A DNA stretch of 23,073 nucleotides from a virus. The position numbers were made by a program, and so were the translations under genes. Numbering within the stretch: the first letter of the stretch is position 1; every line of letters begins with the position of its first letter. Of the stretch, positions 11,236 to 18,406 are shown one piece after another. The notes under the pieces were generated by a model. The model was not told where the DNA came from and did not search any database. It saw only the letters and a program-made list of their open reading frames with translations. The DNA lies in IMG/VR virus record IMGVR_UViG_3300028800_000318, positions 1 to 23,073 of that record. One strand, given 5' to 3'.

Positions 11236-13382
11236 TGGGAAGTGGTAAAGTGTTATCCGAAGACATGCAAAATGAGATACTTGACTACTGCCTACGTAAA
11301 ATAGCCGAGGCAAAAACCTATTATGAGGATTATGTCGAATCAAAGATAACAGAGATGCAGGAAGTAGTTAACGGTGACAAAAAGTATTATTCTCGCAAGA
11401 TGCCGTTTCTTGATACGAAATCTAGTTATATTTCTCCTGATGCTTATTCTTTTAGAGAAAGCAAAGTAGCCAAACAGTTAAAAATCTATTTCGGCGGCGT
11501 TGATGTAATCCAGGTTCAAGGAACAAAAGGCAATCCCTCTGAAGATGCAGCCAAAGATCGACAGACCTTGATTAATTATCAACTAATCGAGAAGAATAAC
11601 GGCTTTACTAAATTCAAACACTGGTTCGAAGATGCTTTTACTAATCGAGTGGGATTTATCAAGGTCTATCCTAAAACAGATGAAGACTGGGTAGACCAGC
11701 AACCTATTCCGATTGTATCAATGGACGCACTGAAACTTCTCAAGAAAGACAAAACAGTCAAAATAACTGGCGTACAGCCGTCCTCTATGGGCGGTGTTGT
11801 TGTTTTAACCCAGAAAAAACAGATAATAGAATCATATCCCAAGATTGAAAACATTCCTGCCTATGAATTTCTTATTAGTCCTCGGGCGAAATCGATAAAG
11901 TCAAGCGAGTTTGTCTGTCACCGTCCCAAGAAAACCATTGACGAACTCAGGCGTAACATCAAAAAGACTCTTGCTGATGGCACAGAAACCGGGATGTATT
12001 GGCCGGATGCAGTTGAAGAAGTTGCTAAAACTGGCGATGTTGGCTCAATGACCATATATGAAGAAACTAACTATCAAGAACGGTCTGCGCTTACAAACGA
12101 AGAAGGACCGGCAAAAGAAGTAGAAGTCTATGAGTGTTATATTCAATGGGATATAAACGATGACGGCCTGTTAGAACCTGTTGTTGCTACCGTATGCGGC
12201 GAAACTCTATTGAGAGCAGAAAAAAACCAATTGGGTAGAGTCCCTATCTTTAGGGCGTCTCCGTCCGAACAGCAACACAAAGTATGGCCGGATATTTCTA
12301 TGATGGACTTTGTTTGTAAACTAGCCGAACTTGATACCGCTATGTTTCGACTGTGGATTGCTAATTTGGCCCAAAACAACGACCCGCAAATGGGCGTTAT
12401 CCTAGAATATATCGAAGACCTAGACGATATTTCTAACCGGGAAAAACTTGTAAAACTTCGCGGAACAGAGGATATTCGTAAGGTTATACAACAGTTACCA
12501 ATCGGACAGATTGACCCGACAACGATTAATTTCTTGGAACTTAAAGACCAGAAGTTAGAGAAAATCTCTGCTGTAACCCGCATTAATCAGGGTGTGGCAG
12601 GTGAAGTCCAAGGTCTAAATAAAACAGCTACCGGGATGCAGTTGACCGTAGGTCTGTCAAATCAAGACGACGAGAATATAGCAAGGTGTTTTGCAGAGTC
12701 CGAAGACGGTATTGGTGACCTGTTTGAATTTATGGTCGAACTAAATGAAAAGTACCCGCCGCCTAATCAGGAAGTCATTGAACTACTCGGCCATCCTCTT
12801 ACACCGCTTCCTGGAAGTACTAAACTACGTTACACGGTTGATCCTACTTTAGGAACAGGCGTAAAACAAGAGAACCTACAAAACTACCAGATGATGAGTC
12901 AAGATGCTCCGCTGTTGGTACAAGCAGGACTAATGAACATGCAGAACGTCTATGCGCTCAAAAAGAAACAGTATGAAACGATGGGAGTCAAGAATCCCGA
13001 CGAGTTTCTGCTTGACCCATCGAAACAGCCGCCTCCGCCTCCTCCGCAACCAAAGGAACCTAATATTGGTGAGAATGTTTCGATTAAGTTTGAACTCTTG
13101 CCTGAGGCAATCCAAATTAAGATGCTTAATAATGCTTTCCCGACACTACAGATAACCCCTGATGATTATGTCACAGGTGCGTTAATCAAATCACTGTTAC
13201 CAGATCAAATAAAAGCACATATGGGAGGTCAAAATGGACTCACAGGAATACCTGGACAGGGCGGACCTATCGGAGGAACTGCTTCTGCATCTCCAAACGT
13301 CCCTGGACAGACTCCGGGCGCAGGAAATGATGGGGTGGGAAACCAAAACCCCGCAGGAAGCGGAGGAAATCCGCCAGTTTAG
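11235..13382 (+). CDS. Portal protein, P22-like
   Basis: A 715-residue dodecamer-forming vertex protein through which DNA is packaged. Long helical wing and stem regions, the large size and the location between terminase and scaffold fit a P22-type (podovirus) portal. Recognisable stretches include WPDAVEEV, the acidic VYECYIQWDINDDGLLEP, RVPIFRASPSEQQHKVWPDI and NQGVAGEVQGLNKTATGMQLT. A Pro run (PPPPPPQP) is followed near the end by a Gly/Asn/Pro-rich, collagen-like tail of about 50 residues that coincides with an overlapping gene. ATG 11235 overlaps the previous stop. Confidence 0.85.
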   Translation: MGSGKVLSEDMQNEILDYCLRKIAEAKTYYEDYVESKITEMQEVVNGDKKYYSRKMPFLDTKSSYISPDAYSFRESKVAKQLKIYFGGVDVIQVQGTKGNPSEDAAKDRQTLINYQLIEKNNGFTKFKHWFEDAFTNRVGFIKVYPKTDEDWVDQQPIPIVSMDALKLLKKDKTVKITGVQPSSMGGVVVLTQKKQIIESYPKIENIPAYEFLISPRAKSIKSSEFVCHRPKKTIDELRRNIKKTLADGTETGMYWPDAVEEVAKTGDVGSMTIYEETNYQERSALTNEEGPAKEVEVYECYIQWDINDDGLLEPVVATVCGETLLRAEKNQLGRVPIFRASPSEQQHKVWPDISMMDFVCKLAELDTAMFRLWIANLAQNNDPQMGVILEYIEDLDDISNREKLVKLRGTEDIRKVIQQLPIGQIDPTTINFLELKDQKLEKISAVTRINQGVAGEVQGLNKTATGMQLTVGLSNQDDENIARCFAESEDGIGDLFEFMVELNEKYPPPNQEVIELLGHPLTPLPGSTKLRYTVDPTLGTGVKQENLQNYQMMSQDAPLLVQAGLMNMQNVYALKKKQYETMGVKNPDEFLLDPSKQPPPPPPQPKEPNIGENVSIKFELLPEAIQIKMLNNAFPTLQITPDDYVTGALIKSLLPDQIKAHMGGQNGLTGIPGQGGPIGGTASASPNVPGQTPGAGNDGVGNQNPAGSGGNPPV

Positions 13383-13497
13383 CAAAGCGATAACCAAACT
13401 TAAGTTATTGTGGGAGGCGGATATTCAAACCGGGAAGACAGTTGAAAAACAGTTGATAGCTAAAGGAGAAAAAGTTAGGAGGCGTAAACATGGCTAA
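13234..13497 (+). CDS. Overlapping +1-frame gene on the portal 3' end
   Basis: An 87-residue, highly charged helical protein (MDSQEYLDRADLSEELLLHL..., later QEAEEIRQFSKAITKLKLLW, basic end EKVRRRKHG). SD GGGAGGT (13223-13229) precedes ATG 13234 inside the portal frame, and the genes share 149 bases. The portal in that stretch is low-complexity Gly/Pro, as expected if the portal tail adapted to this gene. Its last codons hold the SD of the next micropeptide. Role unknown; possibly a small head-assembly protein. Confidence 0.65.
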   Translation: MDSQEYLDRADLSEELLLHLQTSLDRLRAQEMMGWETKTPQEAEEIRQFSKAITKLKLLWEADIQTGKTVEKQLIAKGEKVRRRKHG

Positions 13498-13552
13498 ATG
13501 TAAATCTTGTGGTGGTAAAGGTTGCAAAAAATGTAAAGGTGGTAAGTGCTAA
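13490..13552 (+). CDS. 20-residue Cys/Lys/Gly micropeptide
   Basis: MAKCKSCGGKGCKKCKGGKC, with five Cys, seven Lys and five Gly. It has a strong SD (AGGAGG, 13477-13482) seven bases before ATG 13490. C-x2-C-x4-C-x2-C spacing plus the CxxCxGxG signature (CKSCGGKG) copy the DnaJ-type zinc finger in miniature. It starts eight bases inside the previous gene and its TAA overlaps the next ATG. It lies just before the scaffold gene. A metal- or nucleic-acid-binding role is inference. Confidence 0.6.
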   Translation: MAKCKSCGGKGCKKCKGGKC

Positions 13553-13581
13553 TGGGTAAATGTGGCAAGAAGAAGAAATAA
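13552..13581 (+). CDS. Nine-residue Lys-rich micro-ORF
   Basis: MGKCGKKKK from ATG 13552, which overlaps the preceding TAA (TAATG), to TAA 13579-13581. It has no SD of its own, so translation would depend on coupling. It may be a remnant duplicate of the 20-residue peptide, since both contain 'KC.K'. Low certainty. Confidence 0.3.
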   Translation: MGKCGKKKK

Positions 13582-13630
13582 AAAAGTAAAATAATTTGCG
13601 GCAATCTTCGGAACCGCAAGGAGGGTATAT

Positions 13631-14599
13631 ATGTTTGACAACGACGGCGAAGGGACAACCCCGGACCAGTTGTTTGAAACCATCAACACGGAAGGGTCTT
13701 ATCTTGATTCATATAAAGATAAACCTGTAGAAACAAAAGAAGAACCTAAAGAAGAAGTGGAGCAAGTTAAGGACACTCCACAAGAAGCGTCCATTGAACG
13801 GATGCTCAAGATAAAAGTTGCCGGTGTAGAAATCGAAATGCCTGAATCAGAGGTAATCAAGCGTGCACAGATGGGTGAAGATTACACCCGAAAAACGCAA
13901 GCAGTTGCCGATGAACGGCGTAAATTAGACGAAGAAAAATCACGGGTTGAAGCGTACGTCAAAGAAATGATGACGCAATCAAAATCTGTTGAACCGGCAC
14001 AAGAAGAAAGTCCAATTCAAGAGTTTAAGCGGCTTTATCAACTCGACTATGATGCAACCGATGAAAGACACATTCATGCTTTGACTAGTATCATCCAATC
14101 CCAAACAGAGAAAAAGGTCGAAGCGAGATTAATGGAAAAATTGGAGGCAAAGCAAAAGCAGACCGAAGTCGGCAAGGTGCAGACAGAACTTAATCAATTA
14201 GCTTCTTTCCTGCAACAAAATCCACCGGAGGTGGGTACTTTTATTGAATCGAGTATTTATTCTCTTGCTGGGGATGCGGCTACTAGAAGTGAGTTTAATG
14301 TCTTATATCCCGCGCTTCAAAAAGCTCTCGCTATTGCTGGAGGACGTCTTGATCCTATTCATATGTCGATGAGTGAGGCCAATAAACTCCATGACTACGC
14401 AGTAAAGGCCACTAAAGATTACTATCTTAGCAAGGCTCCTAAAACTGCGGCAGCAAAAATAGAGGTGGAATCTTCTTCTCCGTCTGTGAAAACTGATGGT
14501 CCTAAGAAGATGAGTCCTAAAGAAATCCGAGACCTAGATCATGATGGTCAACTGAACGCATTCGGTGCGTATCTAGAAAAAATAAAGAAACGAGAGTGA
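13631..14599 (+). CDS. Capsid scaffolding protein
   Basis: A 322-residue acidic protein with coiled-coil features (KEEPKEEVEQVKD; ADERRKLDEEKSRVEAYVKEM; KVEARLMEKLEAKQKQ). This is the usual composition of internal scaffolds that shape the procapsid and leave before DNA fills it. It lies directly before the major capsid gene, the standard order. SD AAGGAGGGT is six bases before ATG 13631. The C-terminus is basic (YLEKIKKRE), the usual capsid-binding end. Confidence 0.8.
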   Translation: MFDNDGEGTTPDQLFETINTEGSYLDSYKDKPVETKEEPKEEVEQVKDTPQEASIERMLKIKVAGVEIEMPESEVIKRAQMGEDYTRKTQAVADERRKLDEEKSRVEAYVKEMMTQSKSVEPAQEESPIQEFKRLYQLDYDATDERHIHALTSIIQSQTEKKVEARLMEKLEAKQKQTEVGKVQTELNQLASFLQQNPPEVGTFIESSIYSLAGDAATRSEFNVLYPALQKALAIAGGRLDPIHMSMSEANKLHDYAVKATKDYYLSKAPKTAAAKIEVESSSPSVKTDGPKKMSPKEIRDLDHDGQLNAFGAYLEKIKKRE

Positions 14600-14605
14600 A
14601 AATAA

Positions 14606-15520
14606 ATGGCATTTGCAGGTCAGGAATATGCTGCTACCATGCGCGGCGTCGGTAACGCCGAGGAATTTGAAAAACTCGCTAATAATATTTCTCCGGAAAC
14701 TACTCCCCTGTATTCTCTTATCGGTCAGGTAGATATTGCCAGTGATAAATTTGAATGGATTGTAGACTCCCTGGCGACCCCTGCCGCTAACGCGATCATC
14801 GAAGCAGCCAGTATTACTGCTGCTTCTACCGCTATCCCTACAAGACTCTACAACTACGCACAACAGCTTGAAAAAACCTTTGCTATCTCCGATAGGCAGC
14901 AGGCTATTCAGAAGAAGCAGGGCGGATCCTTCGACGTTAAACAGCAGTTGCAGAATCGTACTCTTGAAGTACGGCGTGACTTTGAATACGCCATTTGTGT
15001 AAATACTGCTCGTACTCTTGGAACTACCGGCGCGGCCCAGGTCACTGGTGGCCTTGGTTACTGGCTATTGACTTCTAACAACTCCGTCGCTAACGTTGTG
15101 GCCGGTGGCTCTGCCCGTCCGACTGAAACTGTTTTGCTTACCGCTATGCAGCAGCAGTGGGATGACCATGAACCCGGTAATATGGCTGTCCTTGCTTCGT
15201 CTACCAACAAACTCGTTATTGACGGTTTCTCCGGTGGCGCGATCAAGAATACCAATGTTGGCGATAAGAAACTGACCAATACGGTCAAAATTTATGAATC
15301 GTCCTTCGGTATCTTTAAAATGATTACCTCGCGCTATGTTCCAAATACTGACATTTATGTACTTGACCTCGACTATGTAAAATCGGCTATTCTTATTCCG
15401 ATTGAGCATGTTCAGCTTGGTTTTACCAAACACGCCGAAGAACATATGGTGCATATGGTTGGCGGTCTTAAAGTATCCGCCATTAATGCTCACGCTCATA
15501 TTGCTTCTCTGGCCGCTTAA
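14606..15520 (+). CDS. Major capsid protein, SU10/DUF5309-like
   Basis: A 304-residue HK97-fold shell protein. It opens MAFAGQEYAATMRG and has an NNISPETTPLYSLIG stretch, then EWIVDSL, TAIPTRLYNYAQQLEKTFAIS, and a later IFKMITSRYVPNTDIYVLDL near the end, as in the DUF5309 (SU10-like) capsid family. Only GAGAG (14592-14596) precedes ATG 14606, a poor SD for the most abundant virion protein, so coupling to the scaffold gene (stop 14599) is likely. A C6-hairpin follows its stop. Confidence 0.87.
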   Translation: MAFAGQEYAATMRGVGNAEEFEKLANNISPETTPLYSLIGQVDIASDKFEWIVDSLATPAANAIIEAASITAASTAIPTRLYNYAQQLEKTFAISDRQQAIQKKQGGSFDVKQQLQNRTLEVRRDFEYAICVNTARTLGTTGAAQVTGGLGYWLLTSNNSVANVVAGGSARPTETVLLTAMQQQWDDHEPGNMAVLASSTNKLVIDGFSGGAIKNTNVGDKKLTNTVKIYESSFGIFKMITSRYVPNTDIYVLDLDYVKSAILIPIEHVQLGFTKHAEEHMVHMVGGLKVSAINAHAHIASLAA

Positions 15521-15524
15521 TCCT

Positions 15525-15550
15525 GGGGGGTTTATCCCCCCTTTTGGGGG
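15525..15550 (+). terminator. G6-C6-G5 competing hairpin after the capsid gene
   Basis: GGGGGG (15525-15530) can pair with CCCCCC (15536-15541) around TTTAT, followed by only four T: a weak terminator. The same C block can pair instead with GGGGG (15546-15550), which is the SD of the gene at 15555. The two folds exclude each other, so the element could both trim transcription and mask a start site. Confidence 0.6.
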
Positions 15551-15554
15551 TATT

Positions 15555-15905
15555 ATGGCAGAAACATTACACGAAACTCTTGAATGGAATCCACTACTTA
15601 GACAGTATGAGCATATTGTGCAAATCGACAGAACCGCACAGGCGAAATACAACCATGACCGAAAAAAAGAAATCGGTAATGGTATGTGTTTTCGTTCAGA
15701 GGCAAAGGAAATCGGTGAAATTGATTTAGCATATATGCACGATCCACTAGTAAGAGAGTTTCTTACCAATTCCACAGGTGATAGAAAACTGATGAAAAAG
15801 GTTTTTGCAAAATATCCATCTATGCGAACCTCAACAGATGGTCCTAGTACCAACAAGATATTTATCCCTTCGGAGGTGAAACAAAATGTCAAAAGTAACC
15901 CATAA
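15555..15905 (+). CDS. Hypothetical 116-residue protein after capsid
   Basis: MAETLHETLEWNPLLRQYEHIV..., charged and mostly helical, with FRSEAKEIGEIDLAYMHDP and KKVFAKYPSMRTSTDGPS near the end. ATG 15555 has GGGGGT as SD, four bases upstream. A longer in-frame version would begin inside the capsid gene and is rejected. The 3' end overlaps the next gene by 20 bases. Function unknown. Confidence 0.65.
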   Translation: MAETLHETLEWNPLLRQYEHIVQIDRTAQAKYNHDRKKEIGNGMCFRSEAKEIGEIDLAYMHDPLVREFLTNSTGDRKLMKKVFAKYPSMRTSTDGPSTNKIFIPSEVKQNVKSNP

Positions 15906-16125
15906 AGTAGGCGGAACGAATTACTATAACTGTAACTTGACGCTTCCTTACGTATCCGGTTCTGGTGGTTCAGGTTATTCGACCGTATCTACTCTGGCCG
16001 CTACTCCTTATCCCGAACCGGCGGCAGGGAATATGTTCCTGCTTAAAAATACGGATGATTCCAATAAACTTTCCCTGGCTTTTTATGATGGAACGAACTG
16101 GAAGTGTGTTGGCAAGAATACCTAA
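15886..16125 (+). CDS. Hypothetical 79-residue virion-region protein
   Basis: Beta-rich, Gly/Ser/Thr-rich product (MSKVTHKVGGTNYYNCNLTL; ending LSLAFYDGTNWKCVGKNT). Strong SD CGGAGGTGA lies before ATG 15886. A hairpin terminator follows its stop directly. No family recognised; a capsid decoration or small structural protein is possible. Confidence 0.65.
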   Translation: MSKVTHKVGGTNYYNCNLTLPYVSGSGGSGYSTVSTLAATPYPEPAAGNMFLLKNTDDSNKLSLAFYDGTNWKCVGKNT

Positions 16126-16152
16126 GAGGGGGATTCATTCCCCCTCCCTTTT
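16126..16152 (+). terminator. Hairpin (intrinsic-terminator-like) after the head genes
   Basis: GAGGGGGA (16126-16133) pairs perfectly over eight bases with TCCCCCTC (16139-16146) around a TTCAT loop and is followed by CCTTTT. It separates head genes from fibre genes. The short T run suggests partial termination or an mRNA processing/stability role. Confidence 0.65.
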
Positions 16153-16168
16153 ATAAGGCGGTGAAGAA

Positions 16169-16321
16169 ATGGCTATTACGCAAGTAACTATGACTACAGA
16201 TACATTTTACGGATTATCGTCCGATACAAAACCAACTGTAAATATAGCGGTTGGTTCTCTTTTTTGTGAGACTGATACAAAGAATTGGTTTGTTTATACC
16301 AGTAGTTGGTGTGCGTTATGA
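16169..16321 (+). CDS. Short beta-rich protein (50 residues)
   Basis: MAITQVTMTTDTFYGLSSDTKP... ends SLFCETDTKNWFVYTSSWCAL, the 'S...DTKPT...GSxFxETDTxxWxxY' pattern common in small phage proteins placed before fibre genes. SD AAGGCGGTGA precedes ATG 16169. The stop overlaps the next start (ATGA). Role unknown, possibly a fibre or capsid accessory. Confidence 0.6.
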   Translation: MAITQVTMTTDTFYGLSSDTKPTVNIAVGSLFCETDTKNWFVYTSSWCAL

Positions 16322-17316
16322 GCGACTTGGGCGTTGTTGCGCTTGCTAAAGTAAACGCTCTTGCCGCCACTGTAGCTGGAATGTCTGCCGGATCATCGTA
16401 TCCGACAGTCGCTGCTTTTGCAAATTTACCCGCCGCTGCATCGAATAACGGAGTAATTTACGTTGTTCAAGGTGCAACAGGGGTTTGGTTTATTAATCGA
16501 CACGAAGCGGGTTTATATAGGTCAAACGGTTCAACTTGGGTTTATCTTGGTTCTGATGTATCTACTACATCCCTGGTTGCCGGTGGAACAACTGTAACTG
16601 CTGATCCTGTTACATTGGTAAATGGAACAAACATCACTATGACGGGTGATGCTGGAGCAGGAACGGTAACAGTAAATTCCGCTAGTCAGGTTCAATCGGA
16701 TTGGAACGCTTCAAGCGGATTAGGGCAAATTCTCAATAAACCTAGTATTCCCGCCGCACAGGTGCAAAGTGATTGGAACGCCTCGTCTGGAATGGGTCAG
16801 ATTCTAAATAAACCGTCAATTCCTTCTGCATATACCGATGAACAGGCCCAGGATGCAACTGCAGCAATGATTGCGGCGGGAACCCAAACCGGGATAACCG
16901 CAACCTATGATGATGCCAATAACAAAATTTCATTTGCTGTGCAGTACGGTACAACGTCTTCGACAGCAGCGGTAGGAAACGATATCAGATTCCCGACATA
17001 CCTTCCAGTAAATAACCAAACTGCTTCTTATTCTCTTGTCCTAACCGATGCCGCCGCTCCGCTTTATCAAGGGATTGTTACAATGAACGTCGGCACAGCA
17101 AACAACTTAACCGTACCGCAAAATTCTAGTCAGGCTTTCCCGATTGGAACACAAATACAGGTAATCCAGTTGGGTGCAGGACAAACGACAATCGTTGCCG
17201 GAACTGGTGCTACCGTTAACAACGCTTCATCCATGACGGTTAGGGCGCAGTACGGAACTGTGTTGCTGACTAAGATTGCCACTAATACCTGGATACTTAG
17301 CGGTGATGTAACATGA
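16318..17316 (+). CDS. Tail fibre/appendage protein with tandem repeats
   Basis: About 332 residues, rich in Ala/Gly/Thr/Ser/Asn. Around residues 124-171 are two 24-residue repeats (QVQSDWNASSG...ILNKPSIP), a motif of trimeric phage fibres. The C-terminal region (TASYSLVLTDAAAPLYQGIVTM...TWILSGDV) is beta-rich, typical of fibre heads. ATG 16318 overlaps the previous stop; the alternative at 16306 only adds MVCV. Its own stop overlaps the next ATG (ATGA). Host-surface binding is inferred from fold type and place. Confidence 0.65.
   Translation: MSDLGVVALAKVNALAATVAGMSAGSSYPTVAAFANLPAAASNNGVIYVVQGATGVWFINRHEAGLYRSNGSTWVYLGSDVSTTSLVAGGTTVTADPVTLVNGTNITMTGDAGAGTVTVNSASQVQSDWNASSGLGQILNKPSIPAAQVQSDWNASSGMGQILNKPSIPSAYTDEQAQDATAAMIAAGTQTGITATYDDANNKISFAVQYGTTSSTAAVGNDIRFPTYLPVNNQTASYSLVLTDAAAPLYQGIVTMNVGTANNLTVPQNSSQAFPIGTQIQVIQLGAGQTTIVAGTGATVNNASSMTVRAQYGTVLLTKIATNTWILSGDVT
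16687..16830 (+). repeat. Two 72-bp tandem fibre repeats
   Basis: Copies at 16687-16758 and 16759-16830 encode QVQSDWNASSGxGQILNKPS plus IPxA with 22 of 24 residues identical. The DNA differs at about 21 of 72 sites. Three serines change between the TCN and AGY codon sets, so the protein is conserved while the DNA is not. Confidence 0.85.
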
Positions 17317-18086
17317 TCCCTTGTTTAACAAGACATCGGGCAAGTGGCCCGAATTATGTAGGTTCCGGAAATGCATCTGCACATTCGGCGGCAGGGTTAA
17401 TTCTTGATCTATACGCTGCAAAAGCTGATTTAGGTTCAAGCCCCGGAAGTAATAGCGACTCAACTAATAGGGGAACATGGACAGATTTAAGCGGTAATAA
17501 TTTAAATTTCGGTCTTAGTAATTTTGCGTACACAACCAGTAGCGGGTGGACCGGAAGTAATACATCGGGGGATCCTGACAGGTTAGAGTTTGACGGAGTA
17601 GATGACAATGCAAATAAAGCCTACACTGCGACACTTGACCTTGCTACATTAACAGTAGATATGTGGTTTTATCCAAGAGCATTTACCACTAGCGGACGAA
17701 TTATGACCACTTCTAGCAGCTGGACAAATATGTGGGGAATTATTTTCCTAGATACCCTTGGAAATATCAGACTAGGTACAGGTTCTAATGTTGTTGGTCA
17801 GTGTCTTGAGACATCAACACCGCCTTTAACCGCAAATCAATTAACTCATTTAAGGGCACAATTTTCAACAAGTGTAACAGATCTAAAGGTATGGATAAAT
17901 AACTCTCCTGTTACCCTTATATCGGCGGGTGCTGGCGTTTCTCAAGCTGCGGGAAGTATGCGTATATCGGCAAAAGCAGATGCTTCGAATTATGGAAAAA
18001 ACGGGGTCATTTCCACAAGGATCTATAACAGGTTATTGTCTGACTCTGAAGGAACTCAAAACTATAACGCCGGGGTGACTTGGTAA
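17313..18086 (+). CDS. LamG/concanavalin-like lectin domain adhesin
   Basis: A 257-residue protein with the order of a laminin-G-like (Con A fold) domain: RGTWTDLSGNNLNFGL, LEFDGVDDNANKAY, DLATLTVDMWFYPRAF, then YNRLLSDSEGTQNYNAG at the end. This 'WxDLSGxxN...F(D)GxxD...YNRxLSxxE' series marks glycan-binding LamG_3 domains in fibres. It probably recognises a surface polysaccharide. ATG 17313 overlaps the fibre stop; the TAA overlaps the next ATG. No SD of its own is needed. Confidence 0.8.
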   Translation: MIPCLTRHRASGPNYVGSGNASAHSAAGLILDLYAAKADLGSSPGSNSDSTNRGTWTDLSGNNLNFGLSNFAYTTSSGWTGSNTSGDPDRLEFDGVDDNANKAYTATLDLATLTVDMWFYPRAFTTSGRIMTTSSSWTNMWGIIFLDTLGNIRLGTGSNVVGQCLETSTPPLTANQLTHLRAQFSTSVTDLKVWINNSPVTLISAGAGVSQAAGSMRISAKADASNYGKNGVISTRIYNRLLSDSEGTQNYNAGVTW

Positions 18087-18406
18087 TGCAATTCGTTATC
18101 GCACCTATTGAATACTGGCAGTCAATTTGGCAGGATGATATGGGAATTTGTCCGATTGATGTTTGGCGAAAATCATTAGACGGAACACAGGCAATATTGC
18201 ATTATGAATATGCCTCCTTATTGACGGATCCTGATAATGATTCTAATGTAATAGTCTACAATGACGATCCTGATAACCCCGATGAACCTGGTAGTGGTGG
18301 TCATAGTAAGGGTGGCGGAACAATCCTAAACCCAATAGGAACAACCACACAAGATTTAATTGATTTACTAGACGGCCCCGATTGGAGCGATCCAAATGAA
18401 TGGTAA
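18086..18406 (+). CDS. Hypothetical protein with disordered Asp/Pro/Gly linker
   Basis: About 106 residues. A folded start (MQFVIAPIEYWQSIWQDDMGICPIDVWRKSL...) is followed by an acidic linker, NDDPDNPDEPGSGGHSKGGG, and a short end, LLDGPDWSDPNEW. ATG 18086 overlaps the previous TAA (TAATG). Its 3' end overlaps the adaptor gene by 11 bases. Probably a tail or fibre-associated protein, judging from its neighbours. Confidence 0.6.
   Translation: MQFVIAPIEYWQSIWQDDMGICPIDVWRKSLDGTQAILHYEYASLLTDPDNDSNVIVYNDDPDNPDEPGSGGHSKGGGTILNPIGTTTQDLIDLLDGPDWSDPNEW

Noticed and set aside
15402-15554. Upstream extension of the 15555 gene into the capsid gene
   Set aside because: It has no SD and the extension translates the capsid gene and hairpin out of frame; ATG 15555 has GGGGG at four bases.
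15065-15892. 275-codon minus-strand frame opposite the capsid gene
   Set aside because: It lies across the clear capsid protein and its neighbour, with no SD or recognisable motif; a chance open frame caused by codon bias.
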